From positions 2,852,001-2,916,000 of the forward strand of contig NC_089431.1 in the NCBI RefSeq assembly GCF_026210795.1: a stretch of 64,000 bases of DNA. Direction: 5' to 3'. A model generated the notes under the pieces. That model was given only the letters and a program-made list of their open reading frames with translations. It had not been told where the DNA came from and ran no database searches. Shown piece by piece: positions 10,935 to 19,863 of this stretch. A program made the translations under genes and the position numbers. How positions within the stretch are numbered: the first letter of the stretch is position 1; each line of letters opens with the position of its first letter. The DNA is from Rhizophagus irregularis (lineage: Eukaryota > Glomeromycota > Glomeromycetes > Glomerales > Glomeraceae).

Positions 10935-12688
10935 ATGTCCGCAATTACAACCAAGTTCGTTACAGACCATCAATTCACCAATGAGATGAGTATCGAAGAG
11001 CTCAGTCAGTATGCGCTAGAAATGCGTGACCTCTTGGGAGATGATAGAGAGAAAAGGTGCCAGGCTCGTAATCGTCTTCAAAAAGGGTATAAATTTAGCA
11101 AAGGACAGGCATTCGCATTGATTCCTGACCAGAGAATTGAGCGGTACATAAGTCAAGTACCGATCCTAGAGGATTAGAAGCCGAAGTGAATATAAGCCTA
11201 GTATCTGAGAACGCCCCAGAAGGCGAGACTATTAGAGAAATGGCTCAGCGTATTGTTCGGGATAATCTTAGTGAAAGAAATGTAAAAGCGATATCTAGAA
11301 CCTTAGCCGAAACCGCCTCTGATCCTATTATTGCCTCATCACGTCTCTCCAGGCTTCGAAGAGAATTGCGAACCCTCAATGCTCCAGAAAAAATAATCTC
11401 TACTACCAAGATTCCAGAGATAACCAGAGCATCTAATAAAATCCAACAGGAGCGTACTGAGCAACGTAAAAATGAAGGACTTCATTATCCGGACCACTTC
11501 TCGTTAGAATCAGTTAAGGAACGGCTAGATTTATATGTTGTGTCTAACACACCCGATAAACAGGCCCTAGCTGATGTAATGATCATGCTCTGTATCCGCC
11601 CTGCTGAAATTAAAAACTTGCGCATAGCAAATGGAGGTGTAACTGGATACGCAAAAAACCGAGGCTAACAGGATGTTCCTCGGGTGTTTAGATCACTGGA
11701 AAAAAATGAGGAGCGAGCAAGAGAATTACTTACATGGATTCAGGAAGCAGTTTCTTCCGGACAGTTAAGAGACCCCAGAAAGCCTAGATCGATATACTTA
11801 AGTTCATTTCTGAAAAAAGATGAATATATTCCTAAACCTTATGAGCCATTACTTCCTAGTTCCTTGCGCAAATTAGGGGCGGTATTTGCTTCTGTAGTGC
11901 ATGGGCCTAAAAATCCGTTGTAACACGCCGCCCATAGGATATTAAAATAAAATATCGTATGTTGCCACCGACGTGTTGAGTTCGTATAATATCTATGCTT
12001 GGTTTAAAATAAATATTAGCTATAAAAATTACAAAACATAATTTCTTACCCAAACATTAATTTCGCGATAGTTTCCCTAAATTCATAAATCATTATTAGG
12101 TCATTAAAAATGACACCTCTTTTTCATCATAAGAAAAAGGTTAAAAGAATGTGTTAGTTTTTATTAAAGGACGAAATAATTTTTATTTTTCAAAAATTGA
12201 ACTGCGGAATTTCCTATCGAAATCCACTTGTATTTATACATTTTAAGAAAATCATTTCTACTATTTACTACTCTTTCTCTATCAAAATTCTAAGAATAAT
12301 AAGAAATAAAAGATGTATTATCATATGACTTTCTCATTATACTAAACTAAAATATAATTTTATTGGCTAATTATTTATCCATCGGCTAAATATTTATCCG
12401 TCACTTACTGCGCCATGTGACTTGTCACGTGACTTTTGTATTTCCAACCATTTCTTCTTGTGTAACCATATCATGTGACCTACTGCGCCACGGGATTTAC
12501 TGCGTCATTTATTTATTATATTTTCAGTTATTACACCGTCAAAAGCCAATACTTATGCCAGTGAAGCCCTTCGACATTCGCCTGATAACCATGCTTCTCC
12601 ATCTGATAGATATACTATAGTTAATTTCAGAAGGAGAGGACAACCTTATGATCAAGCAAAACCATTCTGGATTTCTGATGAAAACTAA
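10935..12688 (+). pseudogene. Tyrosine recombinase (Crypton/YR-transposon type), interrupted
   Basis: The pieces run in order: N-terminal helices from 10935 (NEMSIEELSQYALEMRDLLG), core-binding helices from 11186, the start of the catalytic domain LADVMIMLCIRPAEIKNLRI near 11566-11630 (the R in CIRPAE fits the first catalytic arginine), VTGYAKNRG, then PSSLRKLGAVFA and, at about 12534-12688, ALRHSPDNHASPSDRYTIVN, which fits the H..R..Y end with the nucleophilic tyrosine. A 610-bp non-coding segment (about 11920-12534) splits the domain; it ends in TTTTCAG and may be an intron or an insertion. About three interruptions in all, so this copy is probably dead. The family is recalled as repeated in Rhizophagus. 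Its role would be site-specific integration or excision of an element that could include the neighbouring primase-helicase. Confidence 0.65.
11924..12533 (+). other. 610-bp non-coding segment inside the recombinase gene
   Basis: AT-rich compared with the flanking coding DNA. It contains CATGTGAC/CACGTGAC motifs repeated near 12413-12490 and CTGCGCCA twice (12406, 12483). The right end (TATTTTCAG) could be a 3' splice site, but no donor with matching phase was found, so insertion of a small element is equally possible. No duplicated target could be defined. Confidence 0.35.
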
Positions 12689-12799
12689 TTAGATATATGG
12701 GTTAGAAGATCGGGAGGACTAATTTATCAGTCTGATATCATTTATTAATTTTATTTTTTCGCTCGAGGCAAGATCTAGCATATAGAATATATTACGAAA

Positions 12800-13264
12800 A
12801 TGGTAGCTGATCAAAAGTATTCATCTGATATATCCAGCGAGCAGGAAGTTATCAGGCGTACAGAGAAATTAGCCCAGTCATTAGGACTGGATGAGCAGAA
12901 TACAAGAGCATATAAAGCACTCTCTGGACAGATTTGGGCATTAGAAAAAAGACTGGAAGATTATCATATCAAATATGTAAAGCTTAAAAGGAAGGTCAAT
13001 TTATTGGAAGATGAATTGGATGATGAATTGGATGATCTGAACGAATGTGTAGATAGGGGAGCTGTGGTCGACTTAATACATGAAATAGTTCCCTCGCTAA
13101 TTAGTAAAAAAGGGCTGAAAGGCGATGTGCATAAGGATTCCTACTATTCGTTTGAGTCTTCTGAAGATTCTGATTCGGTTGAGGTAAGAGAAAAAAAGGC
13201 TGTCCCTCATAAGCAACGAAGAAGGGCGCGACCAAAGAAAGTTAAGACCCTTCGATCAGGATGA
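12800..13264 (+). CDS. Coiled-coil protein with a basic C-terminus
   Basis: 154 residues. Residues about 45-85 form heptads (LEKRLEDYHIKYVKLKRKVN followed by an acidic run with two DELDD copies), predicting a coiled coil. The middle contains DLIHEIVPSLISKKG, then a Ser/Asp/Glu-rich linker, and the end is basic (HKQRRRARPKK), suitable for nuclear entry or nucleic-acid binding. The start is the first ATG after an AT-rich leader. It lies between the recombinase remains and an F-box-like gene, all on the plus strand. I do not recognise the family, and nothing shows a catalytic role. Confidence 0.5.
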   Translation: MVADQKYSSDISSEQEVIRRTEKLAQSLGLDEQNTRAYKALSGQIWALEKRLEDYHIKYVKLKRKVNLLEDELDDELDDLNECVDRGAVVDLIHEIVPSLISKKGLKGDVHKDSYYSFESSEDSDSVEVREKKAVPHKQRRRARPKKVKTLRSG

Positions 13265-13323
13265 AAGCTTTCCAATATTGTATTTCACTTTTTTTGATCG
13301 AAAGATATTCTAACCGTATATAA

Positions 13324-13689
13324 ATGTATACAGTTAATTTGCTAGAACAACTTCCGCCTGAACTAATACCATCCATTTCAAAGTACCTCCCAGAACGGGA
13401 TCTAAAAAATGCCCGCAATATAAATAATATATGGGAAAGAGAGGTTAATCTTGAATGGTCCAAAAGAATGAATTTTTTATTTGGGAGAATAGTTCAAGGC
13501 AATTATACAGTAAAGGAATATTATTCGAAACTGAAAGAGTGTAATTTAAGCAAAGACTATCCAGAATGGCTTTTTAAAAATCTATTCTTCAGAGAATTAT
13601 CACCTGAAGATATATTAAAAGTTCGTTTGGATGGGTTACAAGCACTTGCATTAGATGACATAGTGGAAAGGCTTAGTCCGGAGCAGTAA
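13324..13689 (+). CDS. F-box-like small protein
   Basis: 121 residues. The N-terminus NLLEQLPPELIPSISKYLPE, followed by DLKNARNINNIWEREVNLEW, has the F-box pattern (LP.EL...I..YL...DL......N..W), which in typical proteins binds Skp1 in SCF ubiquitin ligases. The remaining 75 residues carry W/F-rich helices (YPEWLFKNLFFRELSPEDIL) and no LRR or WD repeats, so no substrate-binding part is seen. A TATATAAAT sequence at 13318-13325 overlaps the start codon. F-box proteins are numerous in glomeromycete genomes. The RING-H2 gene at 24306 could be a second ubiquitin-pathway gene in the same island. Family assignment is moderate. Confidence 0.5.
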   Translation: MYTVNLLEQLPPELIPSISKYLPERDLKNARNINNIWEREVNLEWSKRMNFLFGRIVQGNYTVKEYYSKLKECNLSKDYPEWLFKNLFFRELSPEDILKVRLDGLQALALDDIVERLSPEQ

Positions 13690-13885
13690 TTTACCAGCGA
13701 ACTAGGCTTGGCTAATTTTATTTTTTCGTTTAAAGATACAACATATAACATGCACTATGTATGGCGCAATCAAGCATCTTTTATTTACCAGAACTATTAG
13801 AACAGCCTCATGTGCAACATAATTTTCGCATATACTGAAAAGAAGCTATGCACGCTAACAGTACTTTATTTTTTATTAAGTATAA

Positions 13886-14323
13886 TTGATCTACAATATT
13901 AGCAAAATGTTTGATGAGGATATAGATGCTGAGAAGGAGAAAGCCTTCGATGAATTTACCAAAGAATATGGACAGAGAGAAGAGGATTGGACTATTTATG
14001 ATGATTGGTATGACTGGGATGACCTTTTTTGTGAAATTAAGACCCATTGGAACACAAAAGCTGTCAAGTATTGGAGAGAGAAAATACTTAAGCGATTTGT
14101 ATATAGTCTACCCAGTGTAAGTAATCCAACGTCATTATTCCATGTACTCTTACAATCCAATGTTATTTATCTCCCACAAATAATAAGTCTAATAGAATTG
14201 CCATATTATCCACTTGAACTTCGATCAGAAATATGGGGACCTGCCCGGATGGTATATATTGGTCAGTCCGAGGTCAGTGATCTGGTCCCTTTAGGACCTC
14301 TTCAGCTCGGAAGAATTTGCTGA
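13886..14323 (+). CDS. Island protein of unknown function, related to the protein at 16914-17483
   Basis: The open frame starts 20 bases before the likely start MFDEDIDAE at 13907. The N-terminus is acidic with many aromatic residues (YDDWYDWDDLF). The middle has AVKYWREKILKRFV followed by NPTSLFHVLL and YLPQIISLIEL. The minus-strand protein at 16914-17483 ends with AWRNDILVKFL, RPNSLYDAF and PEHILALS in the same order, so the two share a small helical domain. No enzyme motif was seen. The gene is preceded by an AT-rich 200-bp spacer. The role is unknown; shared presence twice in one island suggests an element-specific family. Confidence 0.45.
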   Translation: MIYNISKMFDEDIDAEKEKAFDEFTKEYGQREEDWTIYDDWYDWDDLFCEIKTHWNTKAVKYWREKILKRFVYSLPSVSNPTSLFHVLLQSNVIYLPQIISLIELPYYPLELRSEIWGPARMVYIGQSEVSDLVPLGPLQLGRIC

Positions 14324-14456
14324 GCCACAGATTGTGTGACAGAAAAAGGCCGATCACCAGGCAGGGTTTGTGCGACATATTAATTTTCACATATATATTC
14401 GAAAAACATATTAACCTTTATTCTTTATTTTTTTCCCGAACAAACATGAGGAAAAA

Positions 14457-14639
14457 ATGGCCTGCTTCACAGGCGCTTCGCTTGAAAGGAGGTCTAGTTG
14501 GAGCACAGGACCAGCTCTAAAAGTAAATAGTGCCGACAAAAGCATATGTTATGAAAGGCTGAGGACTTTGGAATTTCGAGATCGCCAGGCGGAAAACCAA
14601 CTATGTCTTTCCGGTAGATCTACATGTGAAAAGGTATGA
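14457..14639 (+). CDS. Short uncertain open frame
   Basis: 60 codons starting MACFTGASLER. The DNA keeps the higher GC of the island. It ends at a possible donor (AAAAGGTATGAG near 14630), so it could be a first exon, but no convincing downstream exon was found in 14640-14880, where only weak frames occur. I cannot assign a family. This may be non-coding. Confidence 0.2.
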   Translation: MACFTGASLERRSSWSTGPALKVNSADKSICYERLRTLEFRDRQAENQLCLSGRSTCEKV

Positions 14640-14882
14640 GAATTCTATTTGCATGTGCCTTCATAGAACTCTTGGCATCATACGACAATGCTAATCACTA
14701 TTCTTATCTCCTTAACTTCGGCTTGGCGCTCTTTTTCCCAGCAAGATATAAAGCATGTAGAGGTATGTGGAAGTTCAACCAACTTTCCGCAAAAATAATT
14801 GAGGTATGTATATGCCAAAAGTCATGTTTACTGCAAGCGATAATTTCTCACAACGGGCCCTTACATTCCAGAAAACGAAAAT

Positions 14883-15197
14883 ATGGCCAATATTACTCTC
14901 AACTGCCTTATAATTCCCACCGGTCGCTTCACTAGAATTCCAAACAATGATGCTAATCTAACGGTTACAATTCCCCTTGGAAATACAGTCAGAAATCTTC
15001 ACGCTCAGATTCAACAACAGTTACCTCAGCAATTCAGAAATGTCCCATTTTATCTTCGCGCACTCCGCTCTGGGCTTGTAAATTACGTTGCTATGCGACA
15101 AGGGGGATTGATTTCTAATTATTTTGATGAAAATCTCACTGCGGACGTTTACCATGTTCTTATAGAGGATGATGTATATGGTTATTATGACTTGTAA
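14883..15197 (+). CDS. Crinkler-header-like (ubiquitin-fold) protein
   Basis: 104 residues beginning MANITLNCLIIPTGRFTRI, then TVTIPLGNTVRNLHAQIQQQ. This resembles the N-terminal header of Crinkler (CRN) proteins, a ubiquitin-like fold (ITLNC..., TVG.LK..I) that targets effectors in oomycetes and fungi; Rhizophagus has many CRNs. The C-terminus (YFDENLTADVYHVLIEDD) could complete the fold. No effector domain follows in frame. Only 276 bp downstream, on the same strand, starts the SAM/nuclease-like gene at 15474, so header and effector-like parts are neighbours rather than fused. It could also be a free ubiquitin-like protein. Confidence 0.5.
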   Translation: MANITLNCLIIPTGRFTRIPNNDANLTVTIPLGNTVRNLHAQIQQQLPQQFRNVPFYLRALRSGLVNYVAMRQGGLISNYFDENLTADVYHVLIEDDVYGYYDL

Positions 15198-15473
15198 TGC
15201 GAAATATTCGTGCGAAGCGCCTTAACGGCCAATTTTTATGTATTGTAAGCCGGCTACCGGCAACTATTTTACAGTATTTCATAAATAAAGTATTATTTTA
15301 TCGAACGTATATGAGAAAGGGTCACGTGTAATGATGCAATTCCTGTGCTACATAAAAACCTATATTAACGCCCAGTATTCTCTTTCCCGAACAGAAATAA
15401 AAATTTATCTTACTCCGGAAAGTAACACTATTTTTTTTGTCCGAGCCAAATATCCCTATAAAAACGTAACACT
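15198..15473 (+). promoter_or_regulatory. Promoter/leader of the SAM-domain gene
   Basis: Contains CCTATAAAAACG at 15449-15460, a TATA-like box about 20 bp before the ATG at 15474, and GGTCACGTGTAATG with a CACGTG E-box at 15319-15332. AGTATTATTTTATCG near 15290 may belong to the 3' end of the upstream gene. No other gene was seen. Confidence 0.4.
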
Positions 15474-16700
15474 ATGTCTTCTGAAACCAGTACACCTTAT
15501 ACTCCAGCTTCCACCTCTACTACTGTTGCTGGAAATGAGACGGTCTCGCTCGCGGACGAAATTAAAAAATATGACACGGCCAAGCTTATAGAGTTTCTGA
15601 AGGGTCAGGAGGACTTAGGACTTAGCGAGTCAGCTCTTAAAATATTAGAAAATGAAGAGGTTAATGGCCGTACCTTCTTCAAGATAACCAAAGAAGAGCT
15701 TGAGCGTCATGGAATGAAATTGGGACCTGCAACTGCTCTCGTAGACTTCGCTAGGGAGTGCAAGGAGAAAAAGCTGAGGTCGTTCTCCTCGTACAAGACT
15801 AAGAAAGACTTGAAAGAGGTGTTAGCAAAGTATGGAGTCCAAGATGGGCGAATAACAGACATACCTCAATTTACACCAAGTATGATTTTTCCTTTTTGCC
15901 GTATATTACTTACCCTTCAGGAACTAACGTATAGTATTATTGCTTTATGAACAGAACCCCACAACATCGATGATAAGAACGAGGCTTTGTTACACTGTCT
16001 TAAAGATATACGACTCAGGCTACGCAATATGGGACCCGTCGTTGAAAGTAACGAAGCTATTCGTTGTGAATATATTTCGGCAATCCTCCATGCATGTATT
16101 AATATAGTCAGAGAACTTACCGGAAAAAAAATATCACTAAACCCGCAGTTCGAAGTTGTTGGCGAGGAAAATACAGGTCGTGTTGATTACGCAATCCAAG
16201 CGCTTGAGGAGTTAATTTGCATCACAGAGGGTAAACAATATCAAATTGCAATAGGATTCGCTCAGGTTAGTAAGCCTATTTTATTCCAGAGTTTCTTGCC
16301 TAGGCGCCTCCGGCAAGACTTGTTCCACTAACATACCTCTGGCAATCTACAGAATGTTATACAATGCGAAAGTGCTTTACAAACTAATAAGAGAAAACGA
16401 AAGGCGGATGATGCTTTCGGTGAAGAATATGACTATCTCTTCGGGATCGTGACTACAGCTACGGAATGGCATTTTCTCCTTTATACCCCAGATGGGCTTT
16501 CTTGCACGAGTAGAAACCCACTCAATATTCGTTTTGTCGAGTCTGCTTTGGAAGAAGGTTCGGAGGATGAAAAGGAGTTGTGTAAAAATGTGAAGCGGGT
16601 GATGGAGGTTATTGTTGGGTTATTGAGGGAACGGGTGGACGTTGAGAAAGAGCCTAAGAATAAAAAGGCTAGGGTTCAAGAATACCTTAAAAAAGAATAA
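15474..16700 (+). CDS. SAM-domain protein with PD-(D/E)XK nuclease-like region
   Basis: Three exons, all phases consistent: 15474-15879, 15955-16265 and 16353-16700 (1065 nt, 354 residues). Introns begin GTATGA and GTTAGT and end ACAG. Residues about 26-95 form a SAM domain (AKLIEFLKGQEDLGLSESAL, VNGRTFFKITKEEL, GPATALVDFA). The middle contains a possible PD-(D/E)XK core: FEVVGEE, GRVDYAI, then ICITEGK (D...E-x-K) followed by IAIGFAQ as the next helix. The C-terminal part has FGIVTTATEWHFL and a basic end. This architecture is a very common repeated family in Rhizophagus, as I recall it, and REase-like domains are known CRN effector domains. The gene looks intact and lies just downstream of a CRN-header-like gene. 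DNA cleavage or binding is inferred, not shown. Confidence 0.75.
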
Positions 16701-16913
16701 TAATAACGTTACTCCGCAACTGTCTGTGTATTAGCATAGAACTATCATGTATCACGGGCTAAGTCCCGATCTTGTATTTATTTTTGCATGTATGTATATT
16801 AATAAAAATTTTTCTTGGCAAATTTGCAGGTATATATGATAAGCGAAAAAATATTTAGTCATGGAACTACCATTCCAGGGCTATAAACAATTTATTTATA
16901 TCATAATCACGCC
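16701..16913. terminator. Shared 3' region between convergent genes
   Basis: Contains CATGTATCACGGGCTAAGTC (16746-16765), a motif that recurs at 20426-20445 downstream of another island gene. AATAAAAATTT at 16799-16809 may serve as a poly(A) signal for the SAM gene. The stretch ends at the convergent minus-strand gene. Confidence 0.35.
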
Positions 16914-17483
16914 TTAAATTCGTGATAGAGCCAATATATGTTCTGGCCCTAAAACACTTGTCTTGGTAAATGCGTCATATAAAGAATTTGGCCTATACTT
17001 TGAAGGAACCAAATTTGGATGATGAAGGAATTTCACGAGTATGTCATTCCTCCAAGCTTTCGTCTCCTCACGCTCCCAAGTTATCTCTATCAATGTAGAT
17101 AGGTTACTGTAATTCATTTCCATTAGGTTTTGAAGCGAAGATCGTTTATTTTTTTCGAGGGTAAATAAACTCATCCCACCCCCAACAGCAGAGTCCACAG
17201 TAATAGGGAAGTTTTTATGAATATCCGATCTACTTGCTAAGATAGATAAGGGCGGAATTAAGGCTGGATAGTAGAAGTCGGCTAAGGGATCCAGTTCAAA
17301 TTCACCGTCACATATAGTCCCAATATCTTCTAAATAATCCGAAAGTCTATTAGCATATCTATAACCTTCGCGAATCAACTTCTGGAATAACTTTCCATTC
17401 GGGCTGATCCATCGACCAGTTAGTAAATTAAGTACTGTTCTATGTATGTCTGATTCTTGCATATGGATTGTTGAAATTAGCAT
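16914..17483 (-). CDS. Island protein of unknown function, 189 residues
   Basis: A single open frame with ATG at 17481-17483. The N-terminus has RWISPNGKLFQKLIREGYRY and a middle PLADFYYPALIPPLSIL. The C-terminus AWRNDILVKFL, RPNSLYDAF, PEHILALS parallels the C-terminus of the protein at 13886-14323, so both belong to one unrecognised family. It is convergent with the SAM gene and in tandem (about 50 bp) with the minus-strand zinc-binding gene at 17534, possibly a two-gene unit. No membrane segment, signal peptide or catalytic motif was seen. Confidence 0.5.
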   Translation of the reverse strand: MLISTIHMQESDIHRTVLNLLTGRWISPNGKLFQKLIREGYRYANRLSDYLEDIGTICDGEFELDPLADFYYPALIPPLSILASRSDIHKNFPITVDSAVGGGMSLFTLEKNKRSSLQNLMEMNYSNLSTLIEITWEREETKAWRNDILVKFLHHPNLVPSKYRPNSLYDAFTKTSVLGPEHILALSRI

Positions 17484-17533
17484 TTATGAAAGTGATAATA
17501 GATGATTAGTACTTATGAAAATGGTATGTTTAA

Positions 17534-17803
17534 TTACTCATTTCCTCCCATATTCTTCTTTTTATAATATATGTATGCTCTTTCCTTACCTTGTCCGCAT
17601 TGGACACAAAGCTGAACGCTTGATTTAGTGCCTCGTCCACATCCTTTACATGGTTGTGGGATTATTACGCCCTTTTGTATTTTGAATGCGTGGGATGCAC
17701 AATATTGATCCCGTGCTGATTTTTCGCAGAAATGGGTCTTTCCAACCAACAACCAATTACAAGACATTTCTTTCCTCTGTCCATTATTCATACTCATTTT
17801 CAT
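17534..17803 (-). CDS. Small zinc-binding protein with CNW...C...YC-x2-H and CxxC pairs
   Basis: 89 residues. A likely functional start is MKMSMNNGQRK or the internal MSCNWLL. It shows C15-NWLLVGK, C26, C34 with H37, then C53-KGC56 and C67-VQC70: one C3H-type site plus a four-Cys zinc ribbon. The first site follows the same pattern as the small protein at 7024-7281. I recall similar repeated small proteins in Rhizophagus and comparable C-x-W domains in giant viruses; binding to nucleic acid or protein is a guess. It lies divergent to the coiled-coil gene at 18007, with 203 bp between. Confidence 0.55.
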   Translation of the reverse strand: MKMSMNNGQRKEMSCNWLLVGKTHFCEKSARDQYCASHAFKIQKGVIIPQPCKGCGRGTKSSVQLCVQCGQGKERAYIYYKKKNMGGNE

Positions 17804-18006
17804 ATTTAAAATTTATCGTCGTCTCTAAAGAGAGAGACAACGAATAAGTTGATCCCAAAGGGGGATCGTGCCTACTTGTATGATGGTCGTAAACCCCTAT
17901 TAATATTTTTTTTTCTTAGCAAAAGTGATCGGCGTGAAGAATCTTCACGCGCACGTGATTTTTTTTTATTTTGAATGCTTATGTAGAGTGTATAATTTTA
18001 TAGATC
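17804..18006. promoter_or_regulatory. Divergent promoter region with a palindromic motif
   Basis: Contains the interrupted palindrome GTCTCTAAAGAGAGAGAC (17820-17837), then GATCCCAAAGGGGGATC (17852-17868), and a 35-bp palindromic sequence at 17925-17959. It may serve both the minus gene at 17803 and the plus gene at 18007. Confidence 0.4.
17925..17959. repeat. 35-bp palindromic repeat, copy 1
   Basis: Core GCGTGAAGAATCTTCACGC flanked by GTGATC and CACGTGAT. A second copy (36 bp, core GCGTGAAGAATTCTTCACGC, a perfect 20-bp palindrome) lies at 19361-19396 inside an open frame. Its size suggests a miniature mobile palindrome or a protein-binding site. Confidence 0.75.
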
Positions 18007-19750
18007 ATGTCAACAGAGCTTGAATTATTGAGACAACGCATTAGCGAGCTTGAGACTAAGAACGCCAAGCTTGAGGCTGAGAAAGCTGAGATTGAGGCTA
18101 GGAATGTCGAGCTTCTAAAGCAGGTTATGGATGAGAATGCTAAGCGTGATGCTAGAGTCGAGGAATTAGAACTAAAAAATACGGAACTTGAGGCCAGACT
18201 CTTGATGTTGGAACAGGGATCCTCGGTAGTGGATGGGCAGTCACAGAACGATAGGGAAACGATAGCAAAAATATCAGCCGTTGATGAATCTGACTCCGTA
18301 ATAGACCAGCAAAATGATGTCAACACCAAGTCAATGGAAGAGGTACCTGAGGTGATTGCAGAGCAATCGGTACCAGATAAGGTAATAGATGATTTTATTC
18401 TCGAAGAATCTGTCAACGTACCTGACTCAGTTATAGCTCAGCCCAAACAGTGTATACCCCCGCCTATTCACGAAGTTTATAGTCAGTTAAATTTATCAGA
18501 GGTGCGAGATCCAGGGCTGTGCAATCAGAATGGTTTGACTCTCACCCCACAGATCGAAGAGGTAGTTTTGCTACCAGATCAAGGGGGGTCGTTAGAGGAC
18601 AGAGAGATGGACGCTTTCTTGGATGAAGAACAAAAAGGATTAGTGAGGAAATAAGATAAAGGAAGCGGGAGAAAAAGCTTCGAGAAGGTGATTCCCGGGA
18701 GAAGAATTTGGATTCAGAGCCACTCATAGCCGATATCTCTGATATCGATTCTCAGGATTCTGTCATTCCCTTGAACGAAAAAGATGGACAAGATGTTTAT
18801 CTTGCCAGTCCATCATCCGAATCATGTGTTGCTTCACCCGGCTTTGAATATAGTAAGGAGGGAAAGTTCCCTATAAACAAAAAGTAGAAAAAGGTTTAGT
18901 ATGTGAATTACTTGAATTCATTAGAAGCCATGAATCCTTACCGAATTCTACTGCATCTAGTAAACAAATTCCAGTCGATTCTGATCTAGCTCCGGGTTCT
19001 ATACCTCATTTAGCTCACTTATTTGATAAGGCCGAAAAAACTGGTCGGAAAGAAAAGTTACGTTGGTATTACTATAGTGAGGAATTCGAAAAAAAGGCCA
19101 TAACTATTGCTTTGGAAAACAATATTAGTGATCAAATGGCAAGAACGCAGATTTACAATGAAATGGAGCCCTACCTTCCAGGTAAGAAGAGAGAGAATTT
19201 ACGCAAGGTGACTCAAAAAGCTAAAAATATTTATACACTGTTTAAAGAAATAGGAATAGATAAAATCGGGTTAGTTACATACAGTGTCGATGCTATTGGA
19301 AGTTTAACGGGTGCACAAATTCAAAATATAATAAACCTTTACACTGCAGAATGTCAAAAAGTGATCAGCGTGAAGAATTCTTCACGCTCACGTGATCTAC
19401 CAGCTGAATCAAACAAGTCTGGATTGAAAAAATCACCAGATGTCGGGAAAAGCACTCCACCTACATCTCAGACTTCAAAAACCAATCAGACTAATGTACG
19501 AGTCCAATCTAAGCCAACTTATGACCGAGCCTACTTTCGCAACAAGATATTGGATCAATATCCTAATCTATATAAAGAATGTAGTTGTGAAAATTTCGAT
19601 TATTATGGGATTACTGATGAGACATCATGCGGGGACTACATCTGCCCATTATGCAAATTAGGCCATGATGATGAAGAAATAGAAGGTGAGTATAAAGCCG
19701 GATCTTACTTTATTAAATGTGAACAGCGTGAAATTGAGATAACTGCATAG
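18007..19750 (+). pseudogene. Coiled-coil / helical-module / zinc-module protein gene, interrupted
   Basis: Begins MSTELELLRQRISELETKNA and continues with regular leucine heptads to about residue 75 (long coiled coil), then a polar region with REMDAFLDEE. A middle block near 18905-19110 encodes LLEFIRSH, DKAEKTGRKEKLRWYYYSEE. From 19112 the frame gives DQMARTQIYNEMEPYLPGKK, then the module AKNIYTLFKEIGIDKI and IGSLTGAQIQNIINLY, and a C-terminus with CPLC...H..G.Y that matches the zinc module of the next genes. About two interruptions of the frame between 18650 and 18905 mean the copy is probably broken. The same modules recur at 19864, 21959 and 24306. The family is recalled as abundant in Rhizophagus; no biochemical role is known to me. 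A palindromic repeat is embedded in the coding sequence. Confidence 0.6.
19361..19396. repeat. 36-bp palindromic repeat, copy 2 (within coding sequence)
   Basis: Matches copy 1 at 17925-17959 over nearly its full length, core GCGTGAAGAATTCTTCACGC. The frame reads through it as VISVKNSSRSRD, so it is in frame and adds residues between the helical module and the C-terminal zinc module. Confidence 0.75.
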
Positions 19751-19863
19751 TCCAGATGATTAGACAGCTTTCTATCTGAAAAAATTTTTAATCTTTTTTT
19801 TCGAATTGATGACCTGAGGAAGAAAAAGGGATTTAAATTGTTTGCAGTCATATAAAAAGGAAA

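Noticed and set aside
12417-12620. 67-codon frame inside the recombinase region
   Set aside because: It spans the non-coding segment and the recombinase C-terminus in the wrong frame; the RH...RY motif lies in another frame.
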